This document shows positions 42,795-50,807 of a stretch of DNA of 64,000 bases, in pieces; position 1 is the first letter of the stretch; every line of letters starts with the position of its first letter. The stretch covers positions 40,944 to 104,943 of the forward strand of contig JABJAB010000095.1 in assembly GCA_018666235.1 (NCBI GenBank), written 5' to 3'. The position numbers and the translations under genes were made by a program. The notes under the pieces were generated by a model. It was given only the letters and a program-made list of their open reading frames with translations. It did not search any database and was not told the origin of the DNA. The stretch is from Ilumatobacter sp. (lineage in GTDB: Bacteria; Actinomycetota; Acidimicrobiia; Acidimicrobiales; Ilumatobacteraceae).

Positions 42795-43016
42795 ATGCAA
42801 GGCGTCATCAAGGCATACGACCCGACGACCGGTGACGGTCTCGTCATGTGCGATACCGATTTGCAGGACTATGAACTCGCCGGCAACGCCCTCGAGGGTT
42901 CACTTTTTCGCATGCTGCGCCAAGGCCAGCGTGTGATTTTCGTCCTCGACGACGCCGGTCGAGCTACTCAGCTCAGCCTCGGCTCCGAGGTCGACATGAA
43001 GACCCCCGGGCACTGA
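42795..43016 (+). CDS. Cold-shock-domain-like small protein
   Basis: A 73-aa protein whose pattern fits a divergent CSD/OB barrel. GVIKAYDPTTGDGLVMCD is like the first two strands of CspA, and RMLRQGQRVIFVLDD is like the later EGQKVSF strand. The aromatic RNP motifs of CspA are weak, so nucleic-acid binding is not assured. The 15-bp gap after rpmB suggests co-transcription. Confidence in the fold is moderate. Confidence 0.65.
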   Translation: MQGVIKAYDPTTGDGLVMCDTDLQDYELAGNALEGSLFRMLRQGQRVIFVLDDAGRATQLSLGSEVDMKTPGH

Positions 43017-43368
43017 CGCTTCGGGACTGAGCGCACGCAGCTCGCCTCGCTCGCTCTGCTGCGGGAGCCGGAATCGTGCGCATCGTTGAGACTCCCCCGC
43101 AGACCGCGGCAAGCGGCTGTGTCACCTGTCGTCCTTGACCTGGCGTGACCCTCTCCTTCGCCTTCTCGTCTCGGCCCACCCCTCGTTGTCGGGTTTCATC
43201 GCTTGGGGTGATCGCGTTTCCTCCGCTATCGCATCGAGCGATGGGGTATGGCGATTGCCGATAGGAGCGCTGACAAGACGTACGGCATTGCACGATCGAC
43301 GCCACCAGCGCCTATTCTTCCATTCGAACATTCTCGAACACGACGCTGCATTCAGCGAGGAGCACAGC
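43017..43368 (+). promoter_or_regulatory. 352-bp intergenic region with pckG promoter and direct repeats
   Basis: There is no convincing gene here. A loose hairpin (GCGCAC 43031-43036 with GTGCGC 43076-43081, and GCAGC/GCTGC inside) may end the rpmB unit. A likely pckG promoter is TTGCAC (43288-43293), a 19-bp spacer and TATTCT (43313-43318). Around the expected start of transcription, TCGAACA occurs twice (43324-43330 and 43334-43340), 10 bp apart, as expected for an operator on one face of the helix. GAGGAG precedes the pckG ATG. Confidence 0.45.
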
Positions 43369-45156
43369 ATGAGTGGAACCACCAGTAACGAACGACTCAA
43401 GGATTGGGTCGCCGACTGGGCAGCTATCATGCAGCCAGCCGACATCTACTGGTGCGACGGGTCCGCTGACGAGTACGAACGACTCTGCCAAGAGCTCGTC
43501 GACTCCGGCACCTTCACCAAGCTCGATGAAGCCAAGCGGCCCAACAGCTACTGGGCCCACTCTGATCCCGGTGACGTCGCCCGCGTCGAAGATCGCACAT
43601 TCATTTGTTCTGCGACCGAGGTCGAGGCCGGCCCGAACAACAACTGGCGCGATCCCGCGGAGATGCGCGCCGAGATGAAGCGGTTGTACACCGGGTGCAT
43701 GAAGGGGCGCACGATGTACGTCGTGCCCTTTTCAATGGGTCCGCTCGGCTCGCCCATCGCCCACATCGGAGTGCAACTCAGCGACTCCGCGTACGTCGCC
43801 ACCAACATGCGCATTATGACCCGCATGGGCCAGGGTGCACTCGACGCACTCGGTGACGACCAATGGGTCCCCTGCCTCCACTCCGTTGGCGCCCCGCTCG
43901 CCGATGGTGCAACCGACGTGCCGTGGCCCTGTGATGCCGAGAACAAGTACATCGTGCACTTCCCTGAAACCCGCGAGATCATGTCGTACGGATCGGGCTA
44001 CGGCGGCAACGCACTGCTCGGCAAGAAGTGCTTTGCGCTGCGTATCGCTTCGGTCATGGCCCGCGACGATGGTTGGTTGGCTGAGCACATGCTCATCCTC
44101 AAGCTCACCAACCCGCAAGGCGAGTCGAAATACATCGCGGGCGCCTTCCCGTCGGCATGTGGCAAGACCAACCTTGCCATGCTCATGCCGACCATCCCCG
44201 GGTGGAAAGCCGAAACCATCGGCGATGACATCTGCTGGATGAAGATGGGCGACGACGGGCAGCTCTACGCCATCAACCCCGAGGCCGGTTTCTTCGGTGT
44301 CGCACCCGGAACCAGCCATGCCACCAACCACAATGCGATGGAAACGCTGTGGGGCAACTGCATTTACACCAACACGGCGCTGACCGACGACGGTGATGTC
44401 TGGTGGGAGGAAATGACCGACGACCCGCCGGCACGAGCCACCGACTGGCGCGGCAACCCCTGGAATCCCGAGATCGACACGCCTGCAGCGCATCCCAATG
44501 CCCGATTCACTGCACCTGCGTCACAGTGCCCGTCTGCGGCTGCTGAGTGGGAAGACCCCGCTGGCGTTCCGATTTCTGCGATTCTGTTCGGCGGCCGCCG
44601 CCGTACGACGGTGCCACTGGTGACCGAGGCGAACGACTGGGAGCATGGCGTGTTCCTCGGTTCGATCATGGCTTCAGAGAAGACCGCTGCGGCCGAAGGC
44701 GTGCAGGGCGAGCTCCGCTTCGACCCAATGGCGATGCTGCCGTTCTGTGGATACAACTACGGCGACTACTTCACGCACTGGCTCTCGATGGCTGACAAGA
44801 CCGACGAGTCGAACCTGCCGAAGATCTTCTTCGTCAACTGGTTCCGCCGCGACGAAGAAGGCCGCTTTCTGTGGCCCGGATTTGGCGAGAACAGCCGAGT
44901 GCTCAAGTGGGTATTCGAGCGGGTCGACGGCACCGTCGACGCCGTCGACACCCCGATCGGCAAGCTGCCCGTCAAGGACCAACTCGACTTGGCAGGCCTC
45001 GACCTCGATCCAGATGACCTCGAGCGCATCCTCGAGGTCGACACCGACGGTTGGAAGGGCGCTGTGCCACAGATTCGCGAGCACTTCGCCCGCTTCGGCG
45101 ATCGCCTGCCGGCTCAGCTCACCAAGGCCGTCGACCAGCTCGAGGCTGCACTGTAA
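43369..45156 (+). CDS. pckG: Phosphoenolpyruvate carboxykinase (GTP)
   Basis: Converts oxaloacetate and GTP to phosphoenolpyruvate and CO2 at the start of gluconeogenesis, or runs the reverse anaplerotic reaction. The 595-aa protein is of normal length for the GTP family and has the P-loop FPSACGKTNLAMLMP, GDDICWMKMGDDG and ISAILFGGRRRTTVPLV. FFVNWFRRDEEGRFLWPGFGENSRVLKWV follows (shown in parts: NWFRRDEEGRFLWPG). ATG 43369 has GAGGAG 7 nt upstream; a longer frame lacks support. Two strong hairpins follow. Confidence 0.97.
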   Translation: MSGTTSNERLKDWVADWAAIMQPADIYWCDGSADEYERLCQELVDSGTFTKLDEAKRPNSYWAHSDPGDVARVEDRTFICSATEVEAGPNNNWRDPAEMRAEMKRLYTGCMKGRTMYVVPFSMGPLGSPIAHIGVQLSDSAYVATNMRIMTRMGQGALDALGDDQWVPCLHSVGAPLADGATDVPWPCDAENKYIVHFPETREIMSYGSGYGGNALLGKKCFALRIASVMARDDGWLAEHMLILKLTNPQGESKYIAGAFPSACGKTNLAMLMPTIPGWKAETIGDDICWMKMGDDGQLYAINPEAGFFGVAPGTSHATNHNAMETLWGNCIYTNTALTDDGDVWWEEMTDDPPARATDWRGNPWNPEIDTPAAHPNARFTAPASQCPSAAAEWEDPAGVPISAILFGGRRRTTVPLVTEANDWEHGVFLGSIMASEKTAAAEGVQGELRFDPMAMLPFCGYNYGDYFTHWLSMADKTDESNLPKIFFVNWFRRDEEGRFLWPGFGENSRVLKWVFERVDGTVDAVDTPIGKLPVKDQLDLAGLDLDPDDLERILEVDTDGWKGAVPQIREHFARFGDRLPAQLTKAVDQLEAAL

Positions 45157-45161
45157 ACCCG

Positions 45162-45204
45162 CTGGTCGCTCCATCTGGTGCCTGGCACCGGATGGAGCAA
45201 CCAG
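45162..45204. terminator. Hairpin after pckG (first of two)
   Basis: Arms 45162-45182 and 45184-45204 (21 bases each) pair with two mismatches and a 1-base gap, 5 bp after the pckG stop. It is followed 13 bp later by a second, perfect hairpin. Confidence 0.7.
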
Positions 45205-45217
45205 TGAACGATGATTG

Positions 45218-45261
45218 AAAACGACGAAGGCCGGGCTGTGCAGCCCGGCCTTCGTCGTTTT
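45218..45261. terminator. Perfect bidirectional terminator between pckG and rpmA
   Basis: Perfect 21-base arms (45218-45238 and 45241-45261) with a 2-base centre. The arms begin AAAACGACGAAGGCC and end GGCCTTCGTCGTTTT, so both strands end in a short U-run. It suits termination of pckG on plus and rpmA on minus. Confidence 0.88.
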
Positions 45262-45274
45262 CGGGTTCAATGAA

Positions 45275-45532
45275 TCAGTCGGTGTGGGGAACCACTGCAA
45301 CGGCCTTGCGGCCCCTGTGGTTGCCGAACTCGACGACGCCGTCGGTCAGCGCGAACAACGAATCGTCCTTGGCCTTGCCAACATTGTTGCCGGGATGGAA
45401 CCTCGTGCCGCGCTGGCGAACGATGATGGCACCCGTACGGATCTCAGATCCGCCGAACACCTTCACGCCGAGGCGCTGTGCGTTAGAGTCACGGCCGTTC
45501 CGTGTGGAACCGCCACCTTTTGTCTTTGACAT
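45275..45532 (-). CDS. rpmA: 50S ribosomal protein L27
   Basis: An 85-aa L27 with SKTKGGGSTRNGRDSNAQRLGVK, GGSEIRTGAIIVRQRGTRFHPG and VEFGNHRGRKAVAV. It has no N-terminal cleavage extension of the Firmicute type. It is 6 bp after rplU and ends at the bidirectional terminator; obg, the usual next gene, is not here. Confidence 0.97.
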   Translation of the reverse strand: MSKTKGGGSTRNGRDSNAQRLGVKVFGGSEIRTGAIIVRQRGTRFHPGNNVGKAKDDSLFALTDGVVEFGNHRGRKAVAVVPHTD

Positions 45533-45538
45533 GTGCGA

Positions 45539-45850
45539 TCAGCCCTTCTTGATGCTGGTGATCTCGACCACGTCATACTTTTGACGGTGGCCGTAGCGAC
45601 GATGGTTGTTGGTGCGGCGTTTGAAGGTGTAGCCGTTGATTTTCGGGCCAGCGGCCCGACCAACGATCTTGCCGGTGACTGAAGCTCCTGCGAGCTCGTC
45701 AGCCGTGGCAAGAACAGTGTCGCCGTCGACGAGCATGACGGGGGTCAGCGACACGTCGCTGCCTTCGTCCGCGCCGAGCAGTTCGAGCTGCACTCGCTGG
45801 CCTTCGGCCACTTTTTCCTGCTTGCCGCCTGAGGCGATTACTGCGTACAT
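45539..45850 (-). CDS. rplU: 50S ribosomal protein L21
   Basis: A 103-aa L21 with MYAVIASGGKQEKVAEGQRV, the beta-rich middle, and the C-terminal GYTFKRRTNNHRRYGHRQKYDVVEI-type basic hairpin (NHRRYGHRQ). A TAGCAT hexamer ends 11 nt before ATG 45850 and no clear Shine-Dalgarno site is seen, so rplU-rpmA probably have their own promoter after the MBL gene. Confidence 0.97.
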   Translation of the reverse strand: MYAVIASGGKQEKVAEGQRVQLELLGADEGSDVSLTPVMLVDGDTVLATADELAGASVTGKIVGRAAGPKINGYTFKRRTNNHRRYGHRQKYDVVEITSIKKG

Positions 45851-45922
45851 AGCGAGAAGCGATGCTAACGGCGTGATTGCACTATTGCTCGCGCGCTGGT
45901 CATCGAGATCGACGGACGCCGG

Positions 45923-47194
45923 TCACGTCTCGTCGCCGGCGACCTCTTCGGACTCCCGGGCGGCTCCTGCAAAGATCCCCTTCGCCATCAGCGAAGTCTC
46001 CTGCTTGCGTCGGGCGCGATAGATGATGGCGCGCTGTCGATGGATACCGCCGTCGGCAGGAGCAGCCCACCCGGCCAGATCGGCAAGGTGGCATGCAAGC
46101 CGGAACTCTCCCTGTTCAGCGACGACCTGTGCTCGTTCGATCAGCCTTCCGGCGCCACCGGCCAGTTCAGCCAGTTCAGTCGCCAGCACGGCATCAGGGG
46201 CCGGCTTGAGGCGGCTTGGCGCGCCGTCCCACCAGCCGCCGAACTGGCGCCACACGCCACGCACCACGAACTCCGGTTCATCGTAGAGCGGCCGCAAGTA
46301 GGGCTTCGACAGCAAATCGTCGGGGACGGTGACCGAGTGAACGATCGTGTCGAGCACCTCACCGGCATTCATCATGTCGATCACCTCGCGCACGATCAGT
46401 TCCAGCGCCGTGGCAATGTCGTCGAGCACGCCGGCGATCCGGGCTCGGCCCTCGATCGGCAACCCATGCGCGGGAAGCAACAGTTCGGGCTCCTTGGCGA
46501 TCATCTCGCGCAACGCAGCGGCCCACTCGATCGGGAATCGCTGCACCTTCTGCGGATTGCCGGCGTTCGGGAAGTTCCAGATGACGAAGTCGCCGACCGC
46601 CATCCACTTCTCCTCAGGCATCCACGCCCACAAGTGGTCGTCGGTCTCACCGCGGGCGTGGTGCAGTTCGATCGTGCGCGACCCGATCTGGAGCGTGTCG
46701 TGGTCGTCAACCACATGGTTGGGGCGCGCCGTGTTGTTCGGAATGAATTCGGGGAAGTCGCCCATCCCAAAGTCGCCCTTGACCCCACCGAACTGGCGGG
46801 CATTGATCTGCACGTTCCAGTCGTTGGTCTCGGCATACCGCTCAAACCGGCGCTCGACGTTGCGATGACCGACCACGGTCATGTCGCCGTACTCAGCACC
46901 AAACGCCACGCTGCCGCCGACGTGATCGGCGTGGCCGTGGGTGTAGACGAGGTGACTCACCGGTTGGGCGCTCCAGCCCTTGATGGCCTTGACCACCTTC
47001 TCGCCGGTCATCGCATGTGACGCGTCGAAGGCGATCAGCCCGTCACCGGAGTCGACGACCACGCTGTGGCTGAAGCTCTCGACCACCGCGAGGCCGTCGC
47101 CGATCTCGCTGAGTTCATTGCTGGTTCGATTGAAGGGTCGATCGGTCAACCCGTTGTCGATGATCTCCGATGAAAGCGCAAGAAGGTCAGCCAT
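45923..47194 (-). CDS. MBL-fold hydrolase, alkylsulfatase-like
   Basis: A 423-aa metallo-beta-lactamase-fold enzyme. The metal motif is VYTHGHADHVGGSVAFG (HxHxDH). AVGDFVIWNFPNAGNPQKVQRF and ELLLPAHGLPIEGR supply later ligands. The C-terminal helical part (FGGWWDGAPSRLKPAP ... LACHLADLAGWAAP) matches the alkylsulfatase dimerisation domain of the SdsA1/BDS1 group. Those enzymes cleave alkyl sulfates, but related proteins lack that activity, so substrate is open. It starts 9 bp after the HesB-like selenoprotein gene, suggesting a joint transcript. Confidence 0.82.
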   Translation of the reverse strand: MADLLALSSEIIDNGLTDRPFNRTSNELSEIGDGLAVVESFSHSVVVDSGDGLIAFDASHAMTGEKVVKAIKGWSAQPVSHLVYTHGHADHVGGSVAFGAEYGDMTVVGHRNVERRFERYAETNDWNVQINARQFGGVKGDFGMGDFPEFIPNNTARPNHVVDDHDTLQIGSRTIELHHARGETDDHLWAWMPEEKWMAVGDFVIWNFPNAGNPQKVQRFPIEWAAALREMIAKEPELLLPAHGLPIEGRARIAGVLDDIATALELIVREVIDMMNAGEVLDTIVHSVTVPDDLLSKPYLRPLYDEPEFVVRGVWRQFGGWWDGAPSRLKPAPDAVLATELAELAGGAGRLIERAQVVAEQGEFRLACHLADLAGWAAPADGGIHRQRAIIYRARRKQETSLMAKGIFAGAARESEEVAGDET

Positions 47195-47203
47195 TTGCCA
47201 AAT

Positions 47204-47521
47204 CTAGATACAGCAGGCATCCCCATCGGCACCCGGGGCGCCAGGGACGGACTGGAACTCAACCGTCAACGACTTGGCGACCTTGCCCTTTGTGACGATG
47301 CGCATCGTTGCCGCCATGCCGACGAGCTGGGGCGTGATCAAGATGCGAAAGTCGTCATGACGCAACCGGCGATAGGGAGCCAGGTTCTTATTCTTGACAT
47401 TGGTGTCGACCGACACCTCGGCGACCTTGCCTCAACCGGTGGGGCGGATGAAGTCAATCGACATCGTGCCGCCCTTCTTCTCCAAGACCTTGCGAGCATC
47501 GTCGGTGATCTGGATCTCCAT
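47204..47521 (-). CDS. HesB/IscA-like selenoprotein with in-frame TGA (Sec)
   Basis: Reads as one 105-residue protein when the TGA at codon 30 (47434-47432) is taken as selenocysteine. The N-terminal part is MEIQITDDARKVLEKKGGT, followed by DFIRPTG-U-GKVAEVSV, and it ends DGDACCI. In IscA/ErpA the first cysteine ligand lies in a xxGCxG turn at this place, and the last cysteines lie at the C-terminus as here. A GGU-loop hairpin 14 nt after the TGA fits a bacterial SECIS. HesB-like selenoproteins are known from earlier selenoproteome surveys. TAGAAT ends 6 nt before ATG 47521. Iron-sulfur handling or redox work is inferred; the sel genes are not in the window. Confidence 0.82.
47402..47417 (-). 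promoter_or_regulatory. Candidate bacterial SECIS hairpin
   Basis: The minus-strand RNA GGUGUCGGUCGACACC forms a perfect 6-bp stem with loop GGUC, 14 nt after the UGA. If the closing C-G pair opens, the loop is CGGUCG, close to AGGUCU in the E. coli fdhF SECIS, which lies 11 nt after its UGA. SelB recognises the apical GGU part of such hairpins. Confidence 0.72.
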
Positions 47522-47527
47522 GCTGCG

Positions 47528-47533
47528 ATTCTA
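47528..47533 (-). promoter_or_regulatory. -10 element of the HesB-like selenoprotein gene
   Basis: TAGAAT on the minus strand ends 6 nt before ATG 47521, and lies between the rng stop and the gene. ATGACG, 18 bp upstream, is a weak -35. It gives the gene a promoter of its own and supports the chosen start. Confidence 0.5.
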
Positions 47534-47553
47534 GAGCAGCGAGCGCAACGACG

Positions 47554-49380
47554 TCATTCCAGCATCGAGTAGTCGACAACCACACCGCGACCGTCGCAGT
47601 CGGGACAGATCTCGCTGTACTCGGTGAGGAGGCCTTCACCGATGCGCTTCCGAGTCATCTCGACCAGGCCAAGCTCGGAGACGTCAAAGACCTGCGACCG
47701 CGTCTTGTCCCGCGCCAGCGAGTTACGGAGCGCCTCAACGACCTTGCCGCGGTTCTCCCGAATCTCCATGTCGATGAAGTCGATGACGATGATGCCACCG
47801 ATGTCACGCAGCCGGAGTTGTTTGGCGACCTCGACCGCGGCCTCCATGTTGTTGTGGAAGACAGTTTCTTCAAGGTTTGACTTGCCGACATTCTTGCCAG
47901 TGTTGACGTCAATCACGGTGAGCGCTTCGGTTCCCTCGATAATGAGCGAGCCACCCGACGGCAGCCAGACCTTGCGGTCCAGGGCCTTGTGGACCTGTTC
48001 GTGCACGTGGTGCTTTTCGAACAGCGAGAGCCCTTCCTTTTCCGCGTCGTAGTACTCGATGCGGTCGGCAAGGTCCGGATTGAACGCAGCCACGTAGCTG
48101 TGGACATCCTCATGCAACCGCTTGTCGTCGATGATGACACCGCGGTAGTCGGCGTTGAACTCTTCGCGAATAACACGCACAGCCAACTCGGGCTCGCGGT
48201 AGAGCAACGTCGGCCGTTGTGCCTTGGCCGCCTTGCGTTCGATTTGCTCCCACTCGTTGAGCAGAATGGTCATGTCGGCGGTCAGTTCTTCTTCGGTCGC
48301 CGACTCCGCCGCGGTTCGAACAATGAGACCGTGTTCTTCGGGCTTCACCCGGTCGAGAATCCCGCGGAGCCGCTTGCGCACGTCGTCGGGAAGGCGCTTC
48401 GAGATGCCGTACGTCTGGGAATTGGGAATCAACACCACAAATCGACCGGGCAGCGAGATCTCTTGCGTGAGACGGGCGCCCTTGTGTGCAATCGGGTTCT
48501 TCGTGACCTGGCAGAGGATGAGCTGCTTGTTCTTGAGAATGTCCTCGATGCGGGCGTTGCTGCCCTTCTGCTCGATGTCGGCCGGGTCGTACTGCACGTC
48601 GCTGCGGTACAGCACCGCATTCTTCGGGGTGGCGATGTCGACGAACGCCGCCTCCATACCGGGCAGCACGTTCTGGACCTTGCCGATGTACACGTTGCCG
48701 TGGATTTGTGCGACGTCGTCCGCTGGCCGGCTGACGTAGTGTTCGATCAGATTCCGCCCTTCGAGCACGGCCACCTGGGCCATCCCCGGACGTGACTGCA
48801 CGCACATGAAATAGCGTCCGATCGGCTTGCCGTTGCGTTCGCGTCCCCGGCGTTGTTCGAGCCACGCGTCGTCCAACTGCTGCGTGCCGCCTTTGCCGCG
48901 ACCACCGCGACCACCGCGACTTTTCTTGCGTTGGCCGTCGCTCTGTTTGTCGCCCTGCTTGGTCCGCTGCTTGGCGCCCTTGGGCTGATCGTTGCCGCGC
49001 GCTTCGCCAGGCTCGGAGTTGCCGCCGCCGCCTTTGCCACGCCGATTGCGCTTCTTCTTGGGTGCGTCGCCCTCGTTCCCGCCCTCCGACTGCCGGGAGA
49101 TTCCGGGCGGAGGTGACGACGGAATCGGCATCGTGTCACCGATCTGGGGCTTGCGCACCAAACCGCGTTCGGATGCCTCAGCAGACGGCTGGCCTTCGCT
49201 GATTCGCTCGGGGAGCTCAATGTCGTTCTTGTCGTTCGATGCCGACTCGTTGGCTTCGCCCGCGGGGCGCCGGTTCTGGCCGCCTCGTGATCCCCGCTTT
49301 CGCTGCTTGCCCTGCCCGCCTGGCTCAGCGCTGTCCGAGCCGGTCTGAGCCGCGTTCGTACTGTCGTTGGTGTGATCCAT
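47554..49380 (-). CDS. rng: Ribonuclease E/G family protein
   Basis: Endoribonuclease that starts mRNA decay and rRNA maturation (608 aa). The N-terminal 200 residues are basic, disordered and rich in Gly/Arg/Lys. Then follow the RNase E start domain with an S1 fold (GNVYIGKVQNVLPGMEAAFVDI), the catalytic domain with the metal site TVIDVNTGKNVG...IIVIDFIDM, and the zinc-link ICPDCDGRG at the end. ATG 49380 has AAGGGA 10-15 nt upstream. rng next to rplU-rpmA is usual, but two genes intervene here. Confidence 0.94.
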   Translation of the reverse strand: MDHTNDSTNAAQTGSDSAEPGGQGKQRKRGSRGGQNRRPAGEANESASNDKNDIELPERISEGQPSAEASERGLVRKPQIGDTMPIPSSPPPGISRQSEGGNEGDAPKKKRNRRGKGGGGNSEPGEARGNDQPKGAKQRTKQGDKQSDGQRKKSRGGRGGRGKGGTQQLDDAWLEQRRGRERNGKPIGRYFMCVQSRPGMAQVAVLEGRNLIEHYVSRPADDVAQIHGNVYIGKVQNVLPGMEAAFVDIATPKNAVLYRSDVQYDPADIEQKGSNARIEDILKNKQLILCQVTKNPIAHKGARLTQEISLPGRFVVLIPNSQTYGISKRLPDDVRKRLRGILDRVKPEEHGLIVRTAAESATEEELTADMTILLNEWEQIERKAAKAQRPTLLYREPELAVRVIREEFNADYRGVIIDDKRLHEDVHSYVAAFNPDLADRIEYYDAEKEGLSLFEKHHVHEQVHKALDRKVWLPSGGSLIIEGTEALTVIDVNTGKNVGKSNLEETVFHNNMEAAVEVAKQLRLRDIGGIIVIDFIDMEIRENRGKVVEALRNSLARDKTRSQVFDVSELGLVEMTRKRIGEGLLTEYSEICPDCDGRGVVVDYSMLE

Positions 49381-49603
49381 GTTGAAGAAGTTCCCTTCTG
49401 GGGAGAAGCGCACAGGCGTTCTCCGGAGCAGGTACGTGCAGCGAGTGATGGTCGCGCTCGATCCCGGCGTATTCGAACTGTTGATGTGGCCCCGTCACCA
49501 ACGCGTCGGATGCGGTGAGTCTGGCCATCTCCTCAATCTACCGGAGCACACGCCCAAGCCAGGTGAGGGTCAGCCAGCTACGGACCGATCTCTCTCGGTG
49601 AAA
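49381..49603 (-). promoter_or_regulatory. rng 5' leader with hairpin and possible short ORF
   Basis: The 223 bp between rodA and rng hold no convincing long gene. TAGATT (49540-49535) ends 6 nt before an ATG at 49528 with GAGGAG between them. That ATG opens a 67-codon frame that runs past the rng start to 49325. A hairpin (GGAGAA...TTCTCC, 49402-49424) lies 20-45 nt before rng. The leader may serve autoregulation, as known for E. coli rne, but this is inference. Confidence 0.35.
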
Positions 49604-50758
49604 TCAACGCATCCGGCGCATATGTACGGACTGCACGAGACCGAACATGGCGAAATAGACGATCAGGCTTGACCCACCGTACGAAATGAACGGCAGCGGC
49701 AGGCCAGTCACCGGCATGATCTGCAAGGTCATCCCAACGTTCTGGAAGATCTGCCAGAGCAACATCGTAAACACGCCGGCACAGATGTACGTACCGAGGA
49801 GGTCACGCGAGAGGTGCGCAATCCTCCAAATTCGGATCAGCGCCACGCCGAACAGCGCCAACATGGCAGCACAACCGACCAGGCCGAACTGCTCGCCGAC
49901 AGCAGCGAAGGGGAAGTCAGCCCACATCACAGGAATGTCGCGTCCGTTCGTCAGCGGCCCCTGCAACCAACCCTTGCCCCACACGCCGCCCGTGCCGATC
50001 GCACGCATTGCATTCTCGGCCTGATACGTGAAATCGGAGTCAATGCCGTCCGGGTTGATGAGCGCTTCGAGCCGGGTGATCTGGTAGCGATCGACGAGGC
50101 GGCCAAAGAACGCCGCAGCGACGGTTGCGATGGAGAGCACAGAAATCAATGCGATATACCGCACTTTGGCACCAGCGACGAGCAGGACACCCATGGCCAT
50201 TGAGATGATGACCGACGCCGACCCGAGGTCCGGTTGGAGGACGATGAGCACCGCAGGCACTCCGACGATCATCAGCCCACCGAGGAAACGCGGGTATGAC
50301 ACCTCGTCGCTGCGCTCCTGGGCGAGATAGACCGCCAGCATCAGCAGCGTGGTGAACTTGGCCATCTCAGCCGGTTGCACGTTGAACGGGCCGAGGTCGA
50401 ATGAGATTCGGTCTTGACCGCCTGCCACACCGAGCAGGATCAGCAACACGAGCACGACCAGTGTCAAGCCGTACAAGAATGTGGCGCGCTCCTTCCAACT
50501 CTCGTAATCGAAGGCCATCACCACCGCCATCACGGCTGTCGCAACGATGGCAAAGATGACCTGGCGAGTGGCAAAGGCGTAGGGATCATCGACCACGCGC
50601 GTGCGTGATGCCGAGAACACGACGAAGCAGCCGGCAACGGTCAGAATCATCTGAACGGACATCAAGACCCAGTCGATGTTGCGGCTGGGGTCCGCTGGGC
50701 TGGCTCCGATATTGCCGAGCCCAGAGTCGGGCTTGCGCGTCAGGAAGGAAGTCGCCAT
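49604..50758 (-). CDS. rodA: Peptidoglycan glycosyltransferase RodA
   Basis: SEDS-family membrane polymerase that makes glycan strands for cell elongation together with PBP2. The 384-aa protein has about ten helices, with GPFNVQPAEMAKFTTLLMLAVYLA, VLQPDLGSASVI, the loop WLQGPLTNGRDIPVMWADFPFAAVGEQFG and the end GLPLPFISYGGSSLIVYFAM (in part PFISYGGSSL). It is the last gene of the mreBCD-mrdA-rodA cluster, 49 bp after mrdA. Confidence 0.94.
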   Translation of the reverse strand: MATSFLTRKPDSGLGNIGASPADPSRNIDWVLMSVQMILTVAGCFVVFSASRTRVVDDPYAFATRQVIFAIVATAVMAVVMAFDYESWKERATFLYGLTLVVLVLLILLGVAGGQDRISFDLGPFNVQPAEMAKFTTLLMLAVYLAQERSDEVSYPRFLGGLMIVGVPAVLIVLQPDLGSASVIISMAMGVLLVAGAKVRYIALISVLSIATVAAAFFGRLVDRYQITRLEALINPDGIDSDFTYQAENAMRAIGTGGVWGKGWLQGPLTNGRDIPVMWADFPFAAVGEQFGLVGCAAMLALFGVALIRIWRIAHLSRDLLGTYICAGVFTMLLWQIFQNVGMTLQIMPVTGLPLPFISYGGSSLIVYFAMFGLVQSVHMRRMR

Positions 50759-50807
50759 CAGGCGGTTCCTCCGGTTGCTTCGATGCCCACGTGCTCAGTC
50801 TTGCCGA

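Noticed and set aside
43135..43368. N-terminal extension of pckG by 78 codons
   Set aside because: The extension has no similarity to PEPCK. The ATG at 43369 has GAGGAG and matches family length.
47204..47521. Reading the HesB-like locus as a pseudogene with a nonsense mutation or as two small genes
   Set aside because: Frame and protein character continue through the TGA, the TGA falls at a cysteine position, and a SECIS-like hairpin follows. A chance stop would not need these.
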